NCBI GenBank assembly: GCA_963724135.1 | Contig: CAVRTA010000006.1 | Coordinates: 744,001-808,000 of the forward strand | Length of the DNA: 64,000 nucleotides | Direction: 5' to 3' | From: DATLGB01 sp963724135 | Lineage (GTDB): Bacteria > Actinomycetota > Thermoleophilia > Solirubrobacterales > Solirubrobacteraceae | Shown: in pieces, positions 29,491-36,928 of the stretch | How the letters are laid out: each line of letters starts with the position of its first letter | Position numbering within the stretch: position 1 is the first letter of the stretch | The notes under the pieces: generated by a model | The model's input: only the letters and a program-made list of their open reading frames with translations | The model's database searches: none | Told to the model about the DNA's origin: nothing | Translations under genes and position numbers: made by a program

Positions 29491-30023
29491 AGCGAGTGGT
29501 CTAGCAGCGCGGACTCGATCGCGTCGAGCCCCGGGCCGGGAACCGCGAGGGTGTTGGGATCGAACGGAAGCTCGAGCGCCGCGTAGACGTCGGTCAGCAC
29601 GGCTCTGACCGGCTCGGGGTCCTCCACGACCATGCTCGCGCCCAGTAGGTAGCGGCGGCCCTGGACGCGCTGCGCGAGGCCGGCGAGCTTGGCGCGCCCC
29701 GCGAGGTTGACGCTGTAAGCGCCGGGGCACCACTCGTCTGCGACCGGACCCACGCGCGCGTCGACGCCGAGCGATCGCAGCGCCTCCGCGATCGCGGCGG
29801 CGGCCGCCTCGAAGCGCCGCGTCACGCCCTCGAGGCCACCCTCACCCTCCCACTCGATCACGAGCGAGCCGTGGTTGTACGCGGCGGCGTGGCCGCCGGG
29901 CTCGCGCTCGAGCACCGCGAAGCCATGCGCGGTCGCCGCCGCCCGCGCCGCCTCGTAGCCGGGGCGCAGCCGGTCGAGCCGGCCGAAGGCTACGGTCGGC
30001 TCGGGGCGATGGATCCGAGGCAC
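29487..30023 (-). CDS. Lipoate-protein ligase A family protein, short N-terminus
   Basis: BPL/LplA/LipB-fold protein. From GTG 30023 it reads PRIHRPEPTVAFGRLDRLRP, then the substrate loop LEREPGGHAAAYNHGSLVIE (equivalent to RRSGGG in LplA) and KLAGLAQRVQGRRYLLGAS, where the Lys is expected. At 178 residues it lacks the N-terminal helix (MALDEAL-type) normal for the family. The start lies inside bioF, so the N-terminus may be genuinely short, or hidden by an error. Next to biotin genes it may act on lipoate, octanoate or biotin. Confidence 0.75.
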   Translation of the reverse strand: MPRIHRPEPTVAFGRLDRLRPGYEAARAAATAHGFAVLEREPGGHAAAYNHGSLVIEWEGEGGLEGVTRRFEAAAAAIAEALRSLGVDARVGPVADEWCPGAYSVNLAGRAKLAGLAQRVQGRRYLLGASMVVEDPEPVRAVLTDVYAALELPFDPNTLAVPGPGLDAIESALLDHSL

Positions 30024-31102
30024 TCCGCCAGCATCGCACCCGCCGCGCGCAGCTCGGCCTCCTCGTGGTCGGCGCGCGCCACCAGGCGCAGCCGGCTCGT
30101 CCCGTCGGGGACGGTCGGGGGCCGGATGGCCTGGGCGAAGACGCCCCGCTCGAGCGCGCGGGCGGTGAGCGCCATCGCGGCGTCCGGGTCGCCGACGATC
30201 AGGGGGACGATCGGCATGTCGGACTCCGGCGCGCCGACGGCGGCGCGCAGCGTGCGCGCGTTGGCGTGCAGGCGCTCCATCCGCTGCGGCTCGGTGCGCA
30301 GGATCTCCAGCGCCGCCCGCGCCGCGCCGACCGCCGCCGGCGGCAACGCGGTCGAGTAGATGATCGGCCGCGCCCGGTTGACCAGCAGCTCCCGCGTCTC
30401 GCTGTCGCAGCCGATGAAAGCGCCGTAGCTGCCCAGCGCCTTCGACAACGTCCCGACGACCACGTTGCACAAAAGGGTCCGTCCCGTTTGTGAAGTGAAG
30501 CGTCCCTTCTGTGACGTGACGCCGGTCGCGTGGGCGACGTCGACGATCAGCCGCGCGCCGGTGGCGTGGAGTTCGGCGAGCGACGCGACGTCGCCGTCCA
30601 TGGAGAAGACCGCGTCGGTGACGATCGTCGCGCCGCGGGCATCCGGCACCGTGAGGTGGTCGTAGACGACCGTCCGCGCCCGAGACAGCCTGCACGCGTC
30701 CACGATCGAAGCGTGGTTGAGCGCGTCTGAGTAGATGACGTCGCCCGGGCCGGTCAGCGCGGTGACGACGGCGAGGTTGGCCAGGTAGCCCGAGCCGGCG
30801 AGCAGGCACGCCTCGGTCCCGAGATAGTCGGCGAGCTCCTCCTCGAGTGCGTCGTGCAGGGTGAGCCCGCCGCTGACGAGCCGCGACGCGCCGGCGCCGG
30901 CGCCCCAGCGCTGCGCGGCCTCGGCCGCCGCCGCGCGCACGCGCGGATCCCCGGCCAGGCCGAGATAGTCGTTGGAGCACAGCAGCAGCACGTCGCGGCC
31001 GTCGAGGCGCACGTGCGGCCCCGGGGCCGAGTCGATCGTGCGCAGCTCGCGCAGCAGCCCAGCCGCGCGCAGCGCCTCTAGCTGGGCCCGCACTTCACGC
31101 AT
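29990..31102 (-). CDS. bioF: 8-amino-7-oxononanoate synthase
   Basis: PLP enzyme condensing pimeloyl thioester with alanine in biotin synthesis. 370 residues from ATG 31102. CSNDYLGLAGDPRV, GSRLVSGG-type ASRLVSGGLTLHDALEEELA, SDALNHASIVDACRLSRA, VDVAHATGV (the PLP-ring Asp and the His are kept) and the Schiff-base Lys in VVGTLSKALGSYGAF. Between VDVAHATGV and VVVGTLSK the sequence TSQKGRFTSQTGRTLLC is encoded by a palindromic repeat also present in bioD; spacing from His to Lys is nonetheless normal. Overlaps bsaP by 25 nt and lplA by 34 nt. Confidence 0.95.
   Translation of the reverse strand: MREVRAQLEALRAAGLLRELRTIDSAPGPHVRLDGRDVLLLCSNDYLGLAGDPRVRAAAAEAAQRWGAGAGASRLVSGGLTLHDALEEELADYLGTEACLLAGSGYLANLAVVTALTGPGDVIYSDALNHASIVDACRLSRARTVVYDHLTVPDARGATIVTDAVFSMDGDVASLAELHATGARLIVDVAHATGVTSQKGRFTSQTGRTLLCNVVVGTLSKALGSYGAFIGCDSETRELLVNRARPIIYSTALPPAAVGAARAALEILRTEPQRMERLHANARTLRAAVGAPESDMPIVPLIVGDPDAAMALTARALERGVFAQAIRPPTVPDGTSRLRLVARADHEEAELRAAGAMLAECLGSIAPSRP
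30468..30517. repeat. Palindromic repeat inside the bioF coding frame
   Basis: On the minus strand this holds TCACAGAAGGGACG followed by a 27-bp unit starting TCACAAACGGGACGGACCC and ending TTTTGTGC. The unit differs by few bases from those at 4908-4934 and 32592-32649. It is in frame and encodes SQKGR and SQTGRTLLC, replacing the usual variable linker of BioF rather than lengthening it. Confidence 0.8.
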
Positions 31103-31254
31103 CGTGCGGTGTAGCCGCGGGGCAGGACCTGGACGACGAGCTTGCGCCCGCAGTTCGCACAGAAGCGGGGAGGGTCGGTGGCGGCCCGGCGGGCGCGGCA
31201 GCGCGCGTGGTCACCTTCGCCGGCGTCACGACCGCAGCCGTCGCAAAAGCTCAT
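31078..31254 (-). CDS. bsaP: Biotin synthase auxiliary protein
   Basis: 58-residue cysteine-rich protein between bioB and bioF. It opens MSFCDGCGRDAGEGDHARC and ends with RFCANCGRKLVVQVLPRGY and TARCVKCGPS; the four Cys pairs suit an iron-sulfur or zinc site. The CGRxVVQVLPxGxxARC block is what I know from actinobacterial BsaP, the small protein next to BioB that supports biotin synthase by restoring its auxiliary cluster. ATG 31254 overlaps the bioB stop (ATGA) and the 3' end overlaps bioF. It was found by reading between genes and is easy to miss. Family assignment is from memory. Confidence 0.8.
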   Translation of the reverse strand: MSFCDGCGRDAGEGDHARCRARRAATDPPRFCANCGRKLVVQVLPRGYTARCVKCGPS

Positions 31255-32231
31255 CCCTTGACCGGCATCTCCAGCTCGGCGAGCAGGTCGAGGTCCTCCT
31301 GCGGGTCGCGGCCAAGTGTGGTCAGGTAGTTGCCGACGATCACCGCGTTGATGCCACCGAGCATCCCCTGGCGGGCGCCGGCGTCGCCGAGTGTGAGCTC
31401 ACGGCCCCCGGCGAAGCGCAGCACCGTGCGCGGCATGGCGAGCCGGAAGGCGGCGATGGCTCGCAGAGCGTCGAGCGCGGGCACGGTCGGGTAGTCGGCG
31501 AACGGCGTGCCGGGGCGCGGGTCGAGGAAGTTCATGGGGACCTCGTCGGGGTCGACCTCGGCGAGCTGCGCCGCGAGCTCGGCGCGCTGCTCGAGCGACT
31601 CGCCCATGCCGAGGATGCAGCCGCAGCACACTTCCATCCCGCGCGCGCGCACGAGCTCCAGCGTCGCGCGCCGCTCCTCCCAGGTGTGGGTGGTGACCAC
31701 CTGACCGAAGTGGCTGCGTGCCGCCTCGAGGTTGTGGTTGTAGCGGTGGACGCCGAGGGCCTGGAGCTCGTCGGCCTGCTCGGGCGTGAGGATGCCGAGG
31801 GAGCACGCGACGTTGATCTCCACCGCGTCCCGGATGGCCCGGACGGCGTCGGCGACCTGCGCCATCAACCGCGAGTCCGGCCCGCGCACGGCGGCGACGA
31901 TGCAGAACTCGGTCGCGCCCGTGTCCGCCGTCTCCCTCGCGGCCTCGACGAGCTCGGGAATGTCAAGCCGCGCCGCGCGCACCGGGGTCTCGAAACGGCC
32001 CGACTGCGAGCAGAAGTGGCAGTCCTCCGGACAGCCGCCGGTCTTGATCGAGACGATCCCCTCCACCTCGACGGCGTCGCCGCACCAGCGCATCCTCACC
32101 TCGTGCGCGAGCGCGAGCGCTTCCGGGACCCGCTCGTCCGGGAGGCGCAGCACCTCGAGCACCTGCTCCTCGCCCAGCCCCTCTCCCCGTTGCAGGACCT
32201 GCTCGCGGGCGATCTCGAGGATGTCGGTCAC
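31251..32231 (-). CDS. bioB: Biotin synthase
   Basis: Radical SAM enzyme inserting sulfur into dethiobiotin. 326 residues. The CxxxCxxC cluster motif is GGCPEDCHFCSQS, within VEGIVSIKTGGCPEDCHFCS. Later conserved parts include YNHNLEAARSHFGQVVTTHT, GMEVCCGCILGMGESLEQRA, MNFLDPRPGTPFADY and LRFAGGRELTLGD, where the Arg ligand of the auxiliary cluster is expected. It overlaps bioD and bsaP by 4 nt each; bsaP beside it suggests it belongs to the BsaP-dependent group. Confidence 0.97.
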   Translation of the reverse strand: MTDILEIAREQVLQRGEGLGEEQVLEVLRLPDERVPEALALAHEVRMRWCGDAVEVEGIVSIKTGGCPEDCHFCSQSGRFETPVRAARLDIPELVEAARETADTGATEFCIVAAVRGPDSRLMAQVADAVRAIRDAVEINVACSLGILTPEQADELQALGVHRYNHNLEAARSHFGQVVTTHTWEERRATLELVRARGMEVCCGCILGMGESLEQRAELAAQLAEVDPDEVPMNFLDPRPGTPFADYPTVPALDALRAIAAFRLAMPRTVLRFAGGRELTLGDAGARQGMLGGINAVIVGNYLTTLGRDPQEDLDLLAELEMPVKG

Positions 32232-32881
32232 AGCAGTCCTTCCGTGTTGATCCAGGTGGGAGCTTGGGCGCGAAACTGTTCAGGCTCGAGGCGCGCGGCG
32301 CCTTCGGGCACCCGTCCGAGCAGCGGCACGCCAGCGTACAGCGGCAGATCGTCCAGGTTACGTGCTTCGGCCAGGGTGGGCGGGTCCGATACCGGCCACG
32401 ACCCGATCACCACGCCGGGGCACCGCAGCCCGCGCGCCCGCAACGCCTCGAGCGTGAGCGCCGTGTGGTTGAGCGTCCCGAGCCCTGCGCGCACGACGAC
32501 GAGCACCGGAGCATCGAGCAGCTGCGCCACGTCGGCCAGCGTCGACCCGTCCCCGCCGAGCCGCACCAGCAGCCCGCCAGCCCCCTCGATACACAGAAGG
32601 GTCCGTCCCTTTTGTGAAGCGCTTCGCGAAAGGGACGGGCCCTTCAGTGAAGTGGTGGCCTCGGTGGCGGTGATCCCCGGGCCGGCGGAGGCCGGTGCGA
32701 GCGGGTCGGCGAAGCGGGCGAGCGTGTGGATCTCGACGCCGGCGAGGCGGGCGACCTCGGCGGCGTCGTCGTCCGGGCCGGTCTGGGCGACCTTGACGTA
32801 GGGCGCTCCGGTGATCGCGCACAGGGCGGCGCAGACGACCGTCTTGCCGACGCCGGTGTCGGTGCCGGTGACGACGATCAT
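32228..32881 (-). CDS. bioD: Dethiobiotin synthetase
   Basis: ATP-dependent carboxylase closing the ureido ring of dethiobiotin; 217 residues. The P-loop is MIVVTGTDTGVGKTVVCAAL, the diamine-site Lys region KVAQTGPDDD, and the second motif CIEGAGGLLVRL. Between LAPASAGPGITATEA and IEGAGG, where a helix is normally found, residues TTSLKGPSLSRSASQKGRT derive from a 58-bp palindrome. The length is close to normal, so the repeat has replaced native sequence. Overlaps bioA and bioB by 4 nt each. Confidence 0.95.
   Translation of the reverse strand: MIVVTGTDTGVGKTVVCAALCAITGAPYVKVAQTGPDDDAAEVARLAGVEIHTLARFADPLAPASAGPGITATEATTSLKGPSLSRSASQKGRTLLCIEGAGGLLVRLGGDGSTLADVAQLLDAPVLVVVRAGLGTLNHTALTLEALRARGLRCPGVVIGSWPVSDPPTLAEARNLDDLPLYAGVPLLGRVPEGAARLEPEQFRAQAPTWINTEGLL
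32592..32649. repeat. 58-bp palindrome inside the bioD coding frame
   Basis: Two abutting 29-nt arms (32592-32620 and 32621-32649) match at 25 of 29 positions when one is reverse-complemented; the joint is AAGCGCTT. Each arm contains a CACnGAAGGGnCCGTCCCTT core like the unit at 4908-4934. In the bioD frame it encodes SLKGPSLSRSASQKGRTLLC. Confidence 0.85.
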
Positions 32882-34077
32882 CCGGCGGCGGCCGCGGCGC
32901 GCATCGCTTCACACACGCGCGCGAGGTCGGCGTCGTCGGTCACGTACGGCGGCATCGCGTAGACGAGGTTGCGGAACGGGCGCAGCCAGACGCCGTGGGC
33001 GAGGGCGGCCTCGGTCGCCGCGACCATGTCGACCGGGTGGTCGAGCTCGACGACGCCGATCGCGCCCTTGACCCGTGCGCCCGCGACGCCGTCGAGACCG
33101 GCGCGCAGGCCCGCCTCGATGCGCGGCACGTCGCGCTCCCAGTCGAGCAGGTCGAGCGAGGCGTTCGCCACCGCGCAGGCGAGCGGGTTGGCCATGAAGG
33201 TGGGGCCGTGCATCAGCGCGCCGCCGGCCAGCGACGAGGCGACCTCCGGCGTGCACAGCGTCGCCGCCAGCGTCATGTAGCCGCCCGTCAGGGCCTTCCC
33301 CACGCACATGATGTCCGGCGCGACCGCGGCATGGTCGGCGCCCCACAGCGCGCCGGTACGACCGAACCCCGTGGCGATCTCGTCGAAGACCAGCAGGAGG
33401 CCGTGCTCGTCGCACAGGCGGCGCAGGACACGCAGCACCTCGGGGTCGTAGAACCACATCCCGCCCGCGCCCTGGACGACCGGCTCGACGATGACGCCGC
33501 ACAGCTCGTCGCCGACGAGGGACTCCAGTTGCGCCGCGTAGCCCACGTCCATCTCCACCGGCGGCCGGTCGGCGAAGGCGTGCCGCTCGAGCGAGCCCGC
33601 GAACAGCGAGTGCATCCCGCCCTCGGGATCGCAGACGCTCATCGCCGACAGCGTGTCGCCGTGGTAGCCGCCCCGCACGGTCAGGAACCTCGTCCTCCCC
33701 GGGCGTGCCTGCCGGCACATCTTCATCGCCACCTCGACCGCCACCGACCCGCTGTCGCAGAAGAAGACGTGCTCGAGGCCGTCCGGCGCCAGCTCCGCGA
33801 GCCGCGTCGCAAGCCGCACCGCGGGCTCGTGCGTGAGCCCGCCGAACATCACGTGCGCCATGCGGCCGAGCTGGTCGCCCACGGCCGCGTCGAGCACCGG
33901 ATGCCGGTAGCCGTGGATCGCGCACCACCACGACGCCATCCCGTCGATCAGCTCGCGCCCGTCCGCCAGCCGCAGCCGCACCCCCGACGCCGACTCGACC
34001 AGCAGCGGCGTGTGCGTGGCCGGCATCGGCCCGTACGGGTGCCAGACGTGCCGGCGGTCAAGCTCTACGAGGTTCAC
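32878..34077 (-). CDS. bioA: Adenosylmethionine-8-amino-7-oxononanoate aminotransferase
   Basis: PLP aminotransferase making 7,8-diaminononanoate with SAM as amino donor. It starts at GTG 34077 (NLVELDRRHVWHPYGPMPAT), inside the GMC gene's stop. BioA hallmarks: WHPYGPM, GMASWWCAIHGYRHPVLDAA, GGYHGDTLSAMSVCDP, VFDEIATGFGRTGALW and the PLP Lys in CVGKALTGGYMTLAATL, then HGPTFMANPLACAVA. 399 residues. First of the four core biotin genes. Confidence 0.97.
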   Translation of the reverse strand: MNLVELDRRHVWHPYGPMPATHTPLLVESASGVRLRLADGRELIDGMASWWCAIHGYRHPVLDAAVGDQLGRMAHVMFGGLTHEPAVRLATRLAELAPDGLEHVFFCDSGSVAVEVAMKMCRQARPGRTRFLTVRGGYHGDTLSAMSVCDPEGGMHSLFAGSLERHAFADRPPVEMDVGYAAQLESLVGDELCGVIVEPVVQGAGGMWFYDPEVLRVLRRLCDEHGLLLVFDEIATGFGRTGALWGADHAAVAPDIMCVGKALTGGYMTLAATLCTPEVASSLAGGALMHGPTFMANPLACAVANASLDLLDWERDVPRIEAGLRAGLDGVAGARVKGAIGVVELDHPVDMVAATEAALAHGVWLRPFRNLVYAMPPYVTDDADLARVCEAMRAAAAAG

Positions 34078-35648
34078 GCGAGCGCGGGTAGCCGACCCTT
34101 GACGAGGTCCGCGGCCCGCTCGGCAAGCATGATCGTCGGCGCGTTGGTGTTGCCGCCGGGGATCAGCGGCATGATCGACGCGTCCACGACGCGCAGCCGT
34201 TCGATGCCGTGCACGCGCAGCTCGGGATCGACGACGGCCCCCTCGTCGGTCCCCATACGGCACGTTCCGACCGGGTGGTAGATCAGCTCGAGGCGCTCGC
34301 GCAGGTGATCGACGATGTCGTCGTCGCCGACGACCGATGCGTCGGGCAGGATCGCCTTGACGGTCTTGGACCGCAGCGGCTCGGACGCGGCGATCCGCTG
34401 CGCCAGCTTGACGCCCTCGACCAGCGAGGCCACATCCTCCTCCTCGGCCAGGGCGTTGGTGAGGATGCTCGGCTTGGCCAGCGGGTCTGGAGACGCCAGC
34501 TTGACCCAGCCGCGCGCCTTCGGCGTGAGCAGGGTCGGGGCGATCGTGTAGCAGTGGCCGTCGTAGGTCCCCGCGCCGTGGCTCTCGAAGTACAGCGGCC
34601 CCATGTGCAGCTGGATGTCGGCCGCAGGCAGTCCCGGGCGCGTGCGCACGAAGGCCATGCACTCGGCGGCAGTCGACGTCAGCGGCCCCTTGCGGCGCAG
34701 CAGCCACGGGACCAGGTACCTCGGGTGCTCGGCGCCGTAGAGCGTGTTGGTGTCGGACGTCTCCCACATCATCGTGAGGAAGGGGTGGTCCTGGAGGTTC
34801 TGGCCGACGCCGGGAAGGTCGTGCGCGACCTCGACGCCGACCTCGCGCAGATGGTCGGCGGGCCCGATGCCGGAGGTCATCAGGATCTGCGGCGAGTTGA
34901 ACGCTCCGGCGCACAGGATCACCTCGCGGTACGCGCGCACGGTCTGCTCGCGCCCGCGGCGCAGGAAGCGCACGCCCGTGACGCGCGTCCCGTCGAGCTC
35001 GAGCCCGAGGACCTGGGCGCGCGTGACGACCTCGAGGTTCTCCCGGTCCAGCGCCGGCTTGAGGTACGCGTCCGCGCAGCTCCAGCGGCGCCCGCGCTTC
35101 TGGAACGTCTGCACCATCGAGACGCCGTCCTGCTCGGGGCTGTTGTAGTCGCGCGCGTCAGGGATCCCGGCCGCGTTGCAGGCCCGGATGATGTCGGCGT
35201 TGATCGGCCGCGGGTCGCGCTCCTCCTCGATCCGGCACGGGCCGCCGATGCCGTGGTGCTCGGACGCGCCGCGCCGGTCGTCCTCGGCCTTGAGGAAGTA
35301 CCGGCGCACGTTCTCCCACTCCCAGCCGTGGCCCCAGAGGTCGTAGTCCAGCGGCCGCCCGCGCACGTAGAGCATGGCGTTCATCGAGCTCGACCCGCCG
35401 AGCGAGCGGCCGCGCGGCAGGTACAGCCGGCGGTCGTTGACGTGCGGCTCGGGCTCGGTGTAGTAGTCCCAGTCGAGCGGCGTGTGGAACTGCTCGGGGA
35501 ACGCCGCGGGGATCTTGATGTTGGGGCTGCGGTCCTTGCCGCCGGCCTCGAGCAGGACGACGCGCACGTCGCGGTTCTCCGACAGCCGCGCGGCCATCAC
35601 GCAGCCGGCGGAGCCGGCCCCGACGATCACGTAGTCCGCGGGCTGCAT
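34074..35648 (-). CDS. GMC-family FAD oxidoreductase (choline/alcohol dehydrogenase-like)
   Basis: Flavoprotein oxidising alcohols to aldehydes; 524 residues from ATG 35648, 9 nt after AAGGA. FAD fold DYVIVGAGSAGCVMAARLSE; GMC signature 1 PRGRSLGGSSSMNAMLYVRG; signature 2 GAFNSPQILMTSGIGPADHL; C-terminal active site YHPVGTCRMG and GGNTNAPTIMLAERAADLV. Substrate unknown. Between the transhydrogenase gene (12 nt upstream) and bioA (4-nt overlap). Confidence 0.92.
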   Translation of the reverse strand: MQPADYVIVGAGSAGCVMAARLSENRDVRVVLLEAGGKDRSPNIKIPAAFPEQFHTPLDWDYYTEPEPHVNDRRLYLPRGRSLGGSSSMNAMLYVRGRPLDYDLWGHGWEWENVRRYFLKAEDDRRGASEHHGIGGPCRIEEERDPRPINADIIRACNAAGIPDARDYNSPEQDGVSMVQTFQKRGRRWSCADAYLKPALDRENLEVVTRAQVLGLELDGTRVTGVRFLRRGREQTVRAYREVILCAGAFNSPQILMTSGIGPADHLREVGVEVAHDLPGVGQNLQDHPFLTMMWETSDTNTLYGAEHPRYLVPWLLRRKGPLTSTAAECMAFVRTRPGLPAADIQLHMGPLYFESHGAGTYDGHCYTIAPTLLTPKARGWVKLASPDPLAKPSILTNALAEEEDVASLVEGVKLAQRIAASEPLRSKTVKAILPDASVVGDDDIVDHLRERLELIYHPVGTCRMGTDEGAVVDPELRVHGIERLRVVDASIMPLIPGGNTNAPTIMLAERAADLVKGRLPALA

Positions 35649-35660
35649 CGCGGTCAATCC

Positions 35661-36908
35661 TTACAGCGACGCCGTGACGATGTGGCGCAGGTCGTCGGCG
35701 CTCGGCGCGCGCGGCGCGATCGCCAGCAGCCGCTGCTGCTTGAGCGCGCCGTCGACGATCGCGTCGATGTCGTCCTCGCCGTAGCCGAGCTCGGACAGGC
35801 TCGCCGGCGCCCCCACGTCGCGCATCAGCTGCGCGAGGGCCTGCGGCAGCGCGTCGGGCCCGGTCTGCGGCTCGCCGGTGAGCAGCTCGGCGACGTGGTG
35901 ATGGCGCTCGGGCATCGCCTCGTAGGTGAACCGGAACGCGGCGGGGGCGGTGACGATCACGCTGTGGCCGTGGGGGACGAACGGGTGGTCGTCTGGGTAG
36001 CCGGGCGCCCGGTAGACGTGCTTGAGACCGGCGATCGGATACGCGCACGCATGCGGGATGTGGACGCCCGCGGAGCCGAAGCCGATGCCGGCCATCGTCG
36101 CCGCGAGCATCATCTCGCCCCGCGCGCCGACGTCCCCCGCGACCGCCGCGCGCAGGTGGCGGCCGCCGGTCTCGAGCGCCTTGGCCGACCACACGTCGGC
36201 GACCGGGTTGGAGCCCTGGTAGGGCGGGCGGTCGTCGGGCGACGCCGGTCGCTCGCGGGCGTCGAACGGCCTCGACAGAAACGACTCGGCGGCGTGGCAG
36301 ACGACGTCGAGGCCGCAGCTGCTCGTGACCTCCGGCGCCAGCGTCCGCGTCAGCTCGGGGTCGACGATCGCCTGCGAGGCGCGCAGGTAGCGGTGGCTGA
36401 TGCCCGACTTGACCTTGAGCGCGGGGATGTCGAGGACGGCGACCGTCGTGGCCTCGGATCCGCTCCCGCTGGTCGTCGGGACGGCGAGGTGCGGCCGGAG
36501 CGGCCCGGGCGGCTTGCGGCCCTGGCCGACCGGCGCGTTGACGTAGTCCATGAGCGGCGCCGGGTGGGTGGTGACGAGGTTGGCGACCTTGGCCGTGTCG
36601 ATGCTCGAGCCGCCGCCCACGGACACGAACCCGTCGACCTCGTGCTCGCGCGCGAAGTCGGCCGCGTCCTGGAGCGAGTCGAGCGTCGGCTCGACGCGGC
36701 TGCGGTCGTAGAGGACGACGTCGATCCCCTCGCGCTCGATCAGGCCCTGCACGCGCTCGGCGATCCCGAGCGCAGCGACCTGCGGGTCGGTGACGAGCAG
36801 CGCGCGGGCGACGCCCAGCCGCCGCAGCTCCCAGCCCGCGTCCTCGACCGCGCCCGCCCCGAACTTGACCGGCGTTGCCTCGAGGGTGAAGACGGTCTCG
36901 GTGACCAC
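35661..36908 (-). CDS. Hydroxyacid-oxoacid transhydrogenase (ADHFE1-like iron alcohol dehydrogenase)
   Basis: Iron-dependent alcohol dehydrogenase family, 415 residues. Beyond generic motifs (VGGGSSIDTAKVANLVTTHP, PTTSGSGSEAT) it carries blocks specific to the transhydrogenase branch: KVKSGISHRYLRASQAIVDP, GLDVVCHAAESFLSRPFDAR, PPYQGSNPVADVW, AGIGFGSAGVHIPHACAYPI and DDHPFVPHGHSVIVTAPAAF. That enzyme moves hydride from 4-hydroxybutyrate to 2-oxoglutarate, forming succinic semialdehyde and D-2-hydroxyglutarate. The divergent FAD dehydrogenase could recycle the latter. Confidence 0.87.
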   Translation of the reverse strand: MVTETVFTLEATPVKFGAGAVEDAGWELRRLGVARALLVTDPQVAALGIAERVQGLIEREGIDVVLYDRSRVEPTLDSLQDAADFAREHEVDGFVSVGGGSSIDTAKVANLVTTHPAPLMDYVNAPVGQGRKPPGPLRPHLAVPTTSGSGSEATTVAVLDIPALKVKSGISHRYLRASQAIVDPELTRTLAPEVTSSCGLDVVCHAAESFLSRPFDARERPASPDDRPPYQGSNPVADVWSAKALETGGRHLRAAVAGDVGARGEMMLAATMAGIGFGSAGVHIPHACAYPIAGLKHVYRAPGYPDDHPFVPHGHSVIVTAPAAFRFTYEAMPERHHHVAELLTGEPQTGPDALPQALAQLMRDVGAPASLSELGYGEDDIDAIVDGALKQQRLLAIAPRAPSADDLRHIVTASL

Positions 36909-36928
36909 GTCTGGGTAGCGTAAGGACG

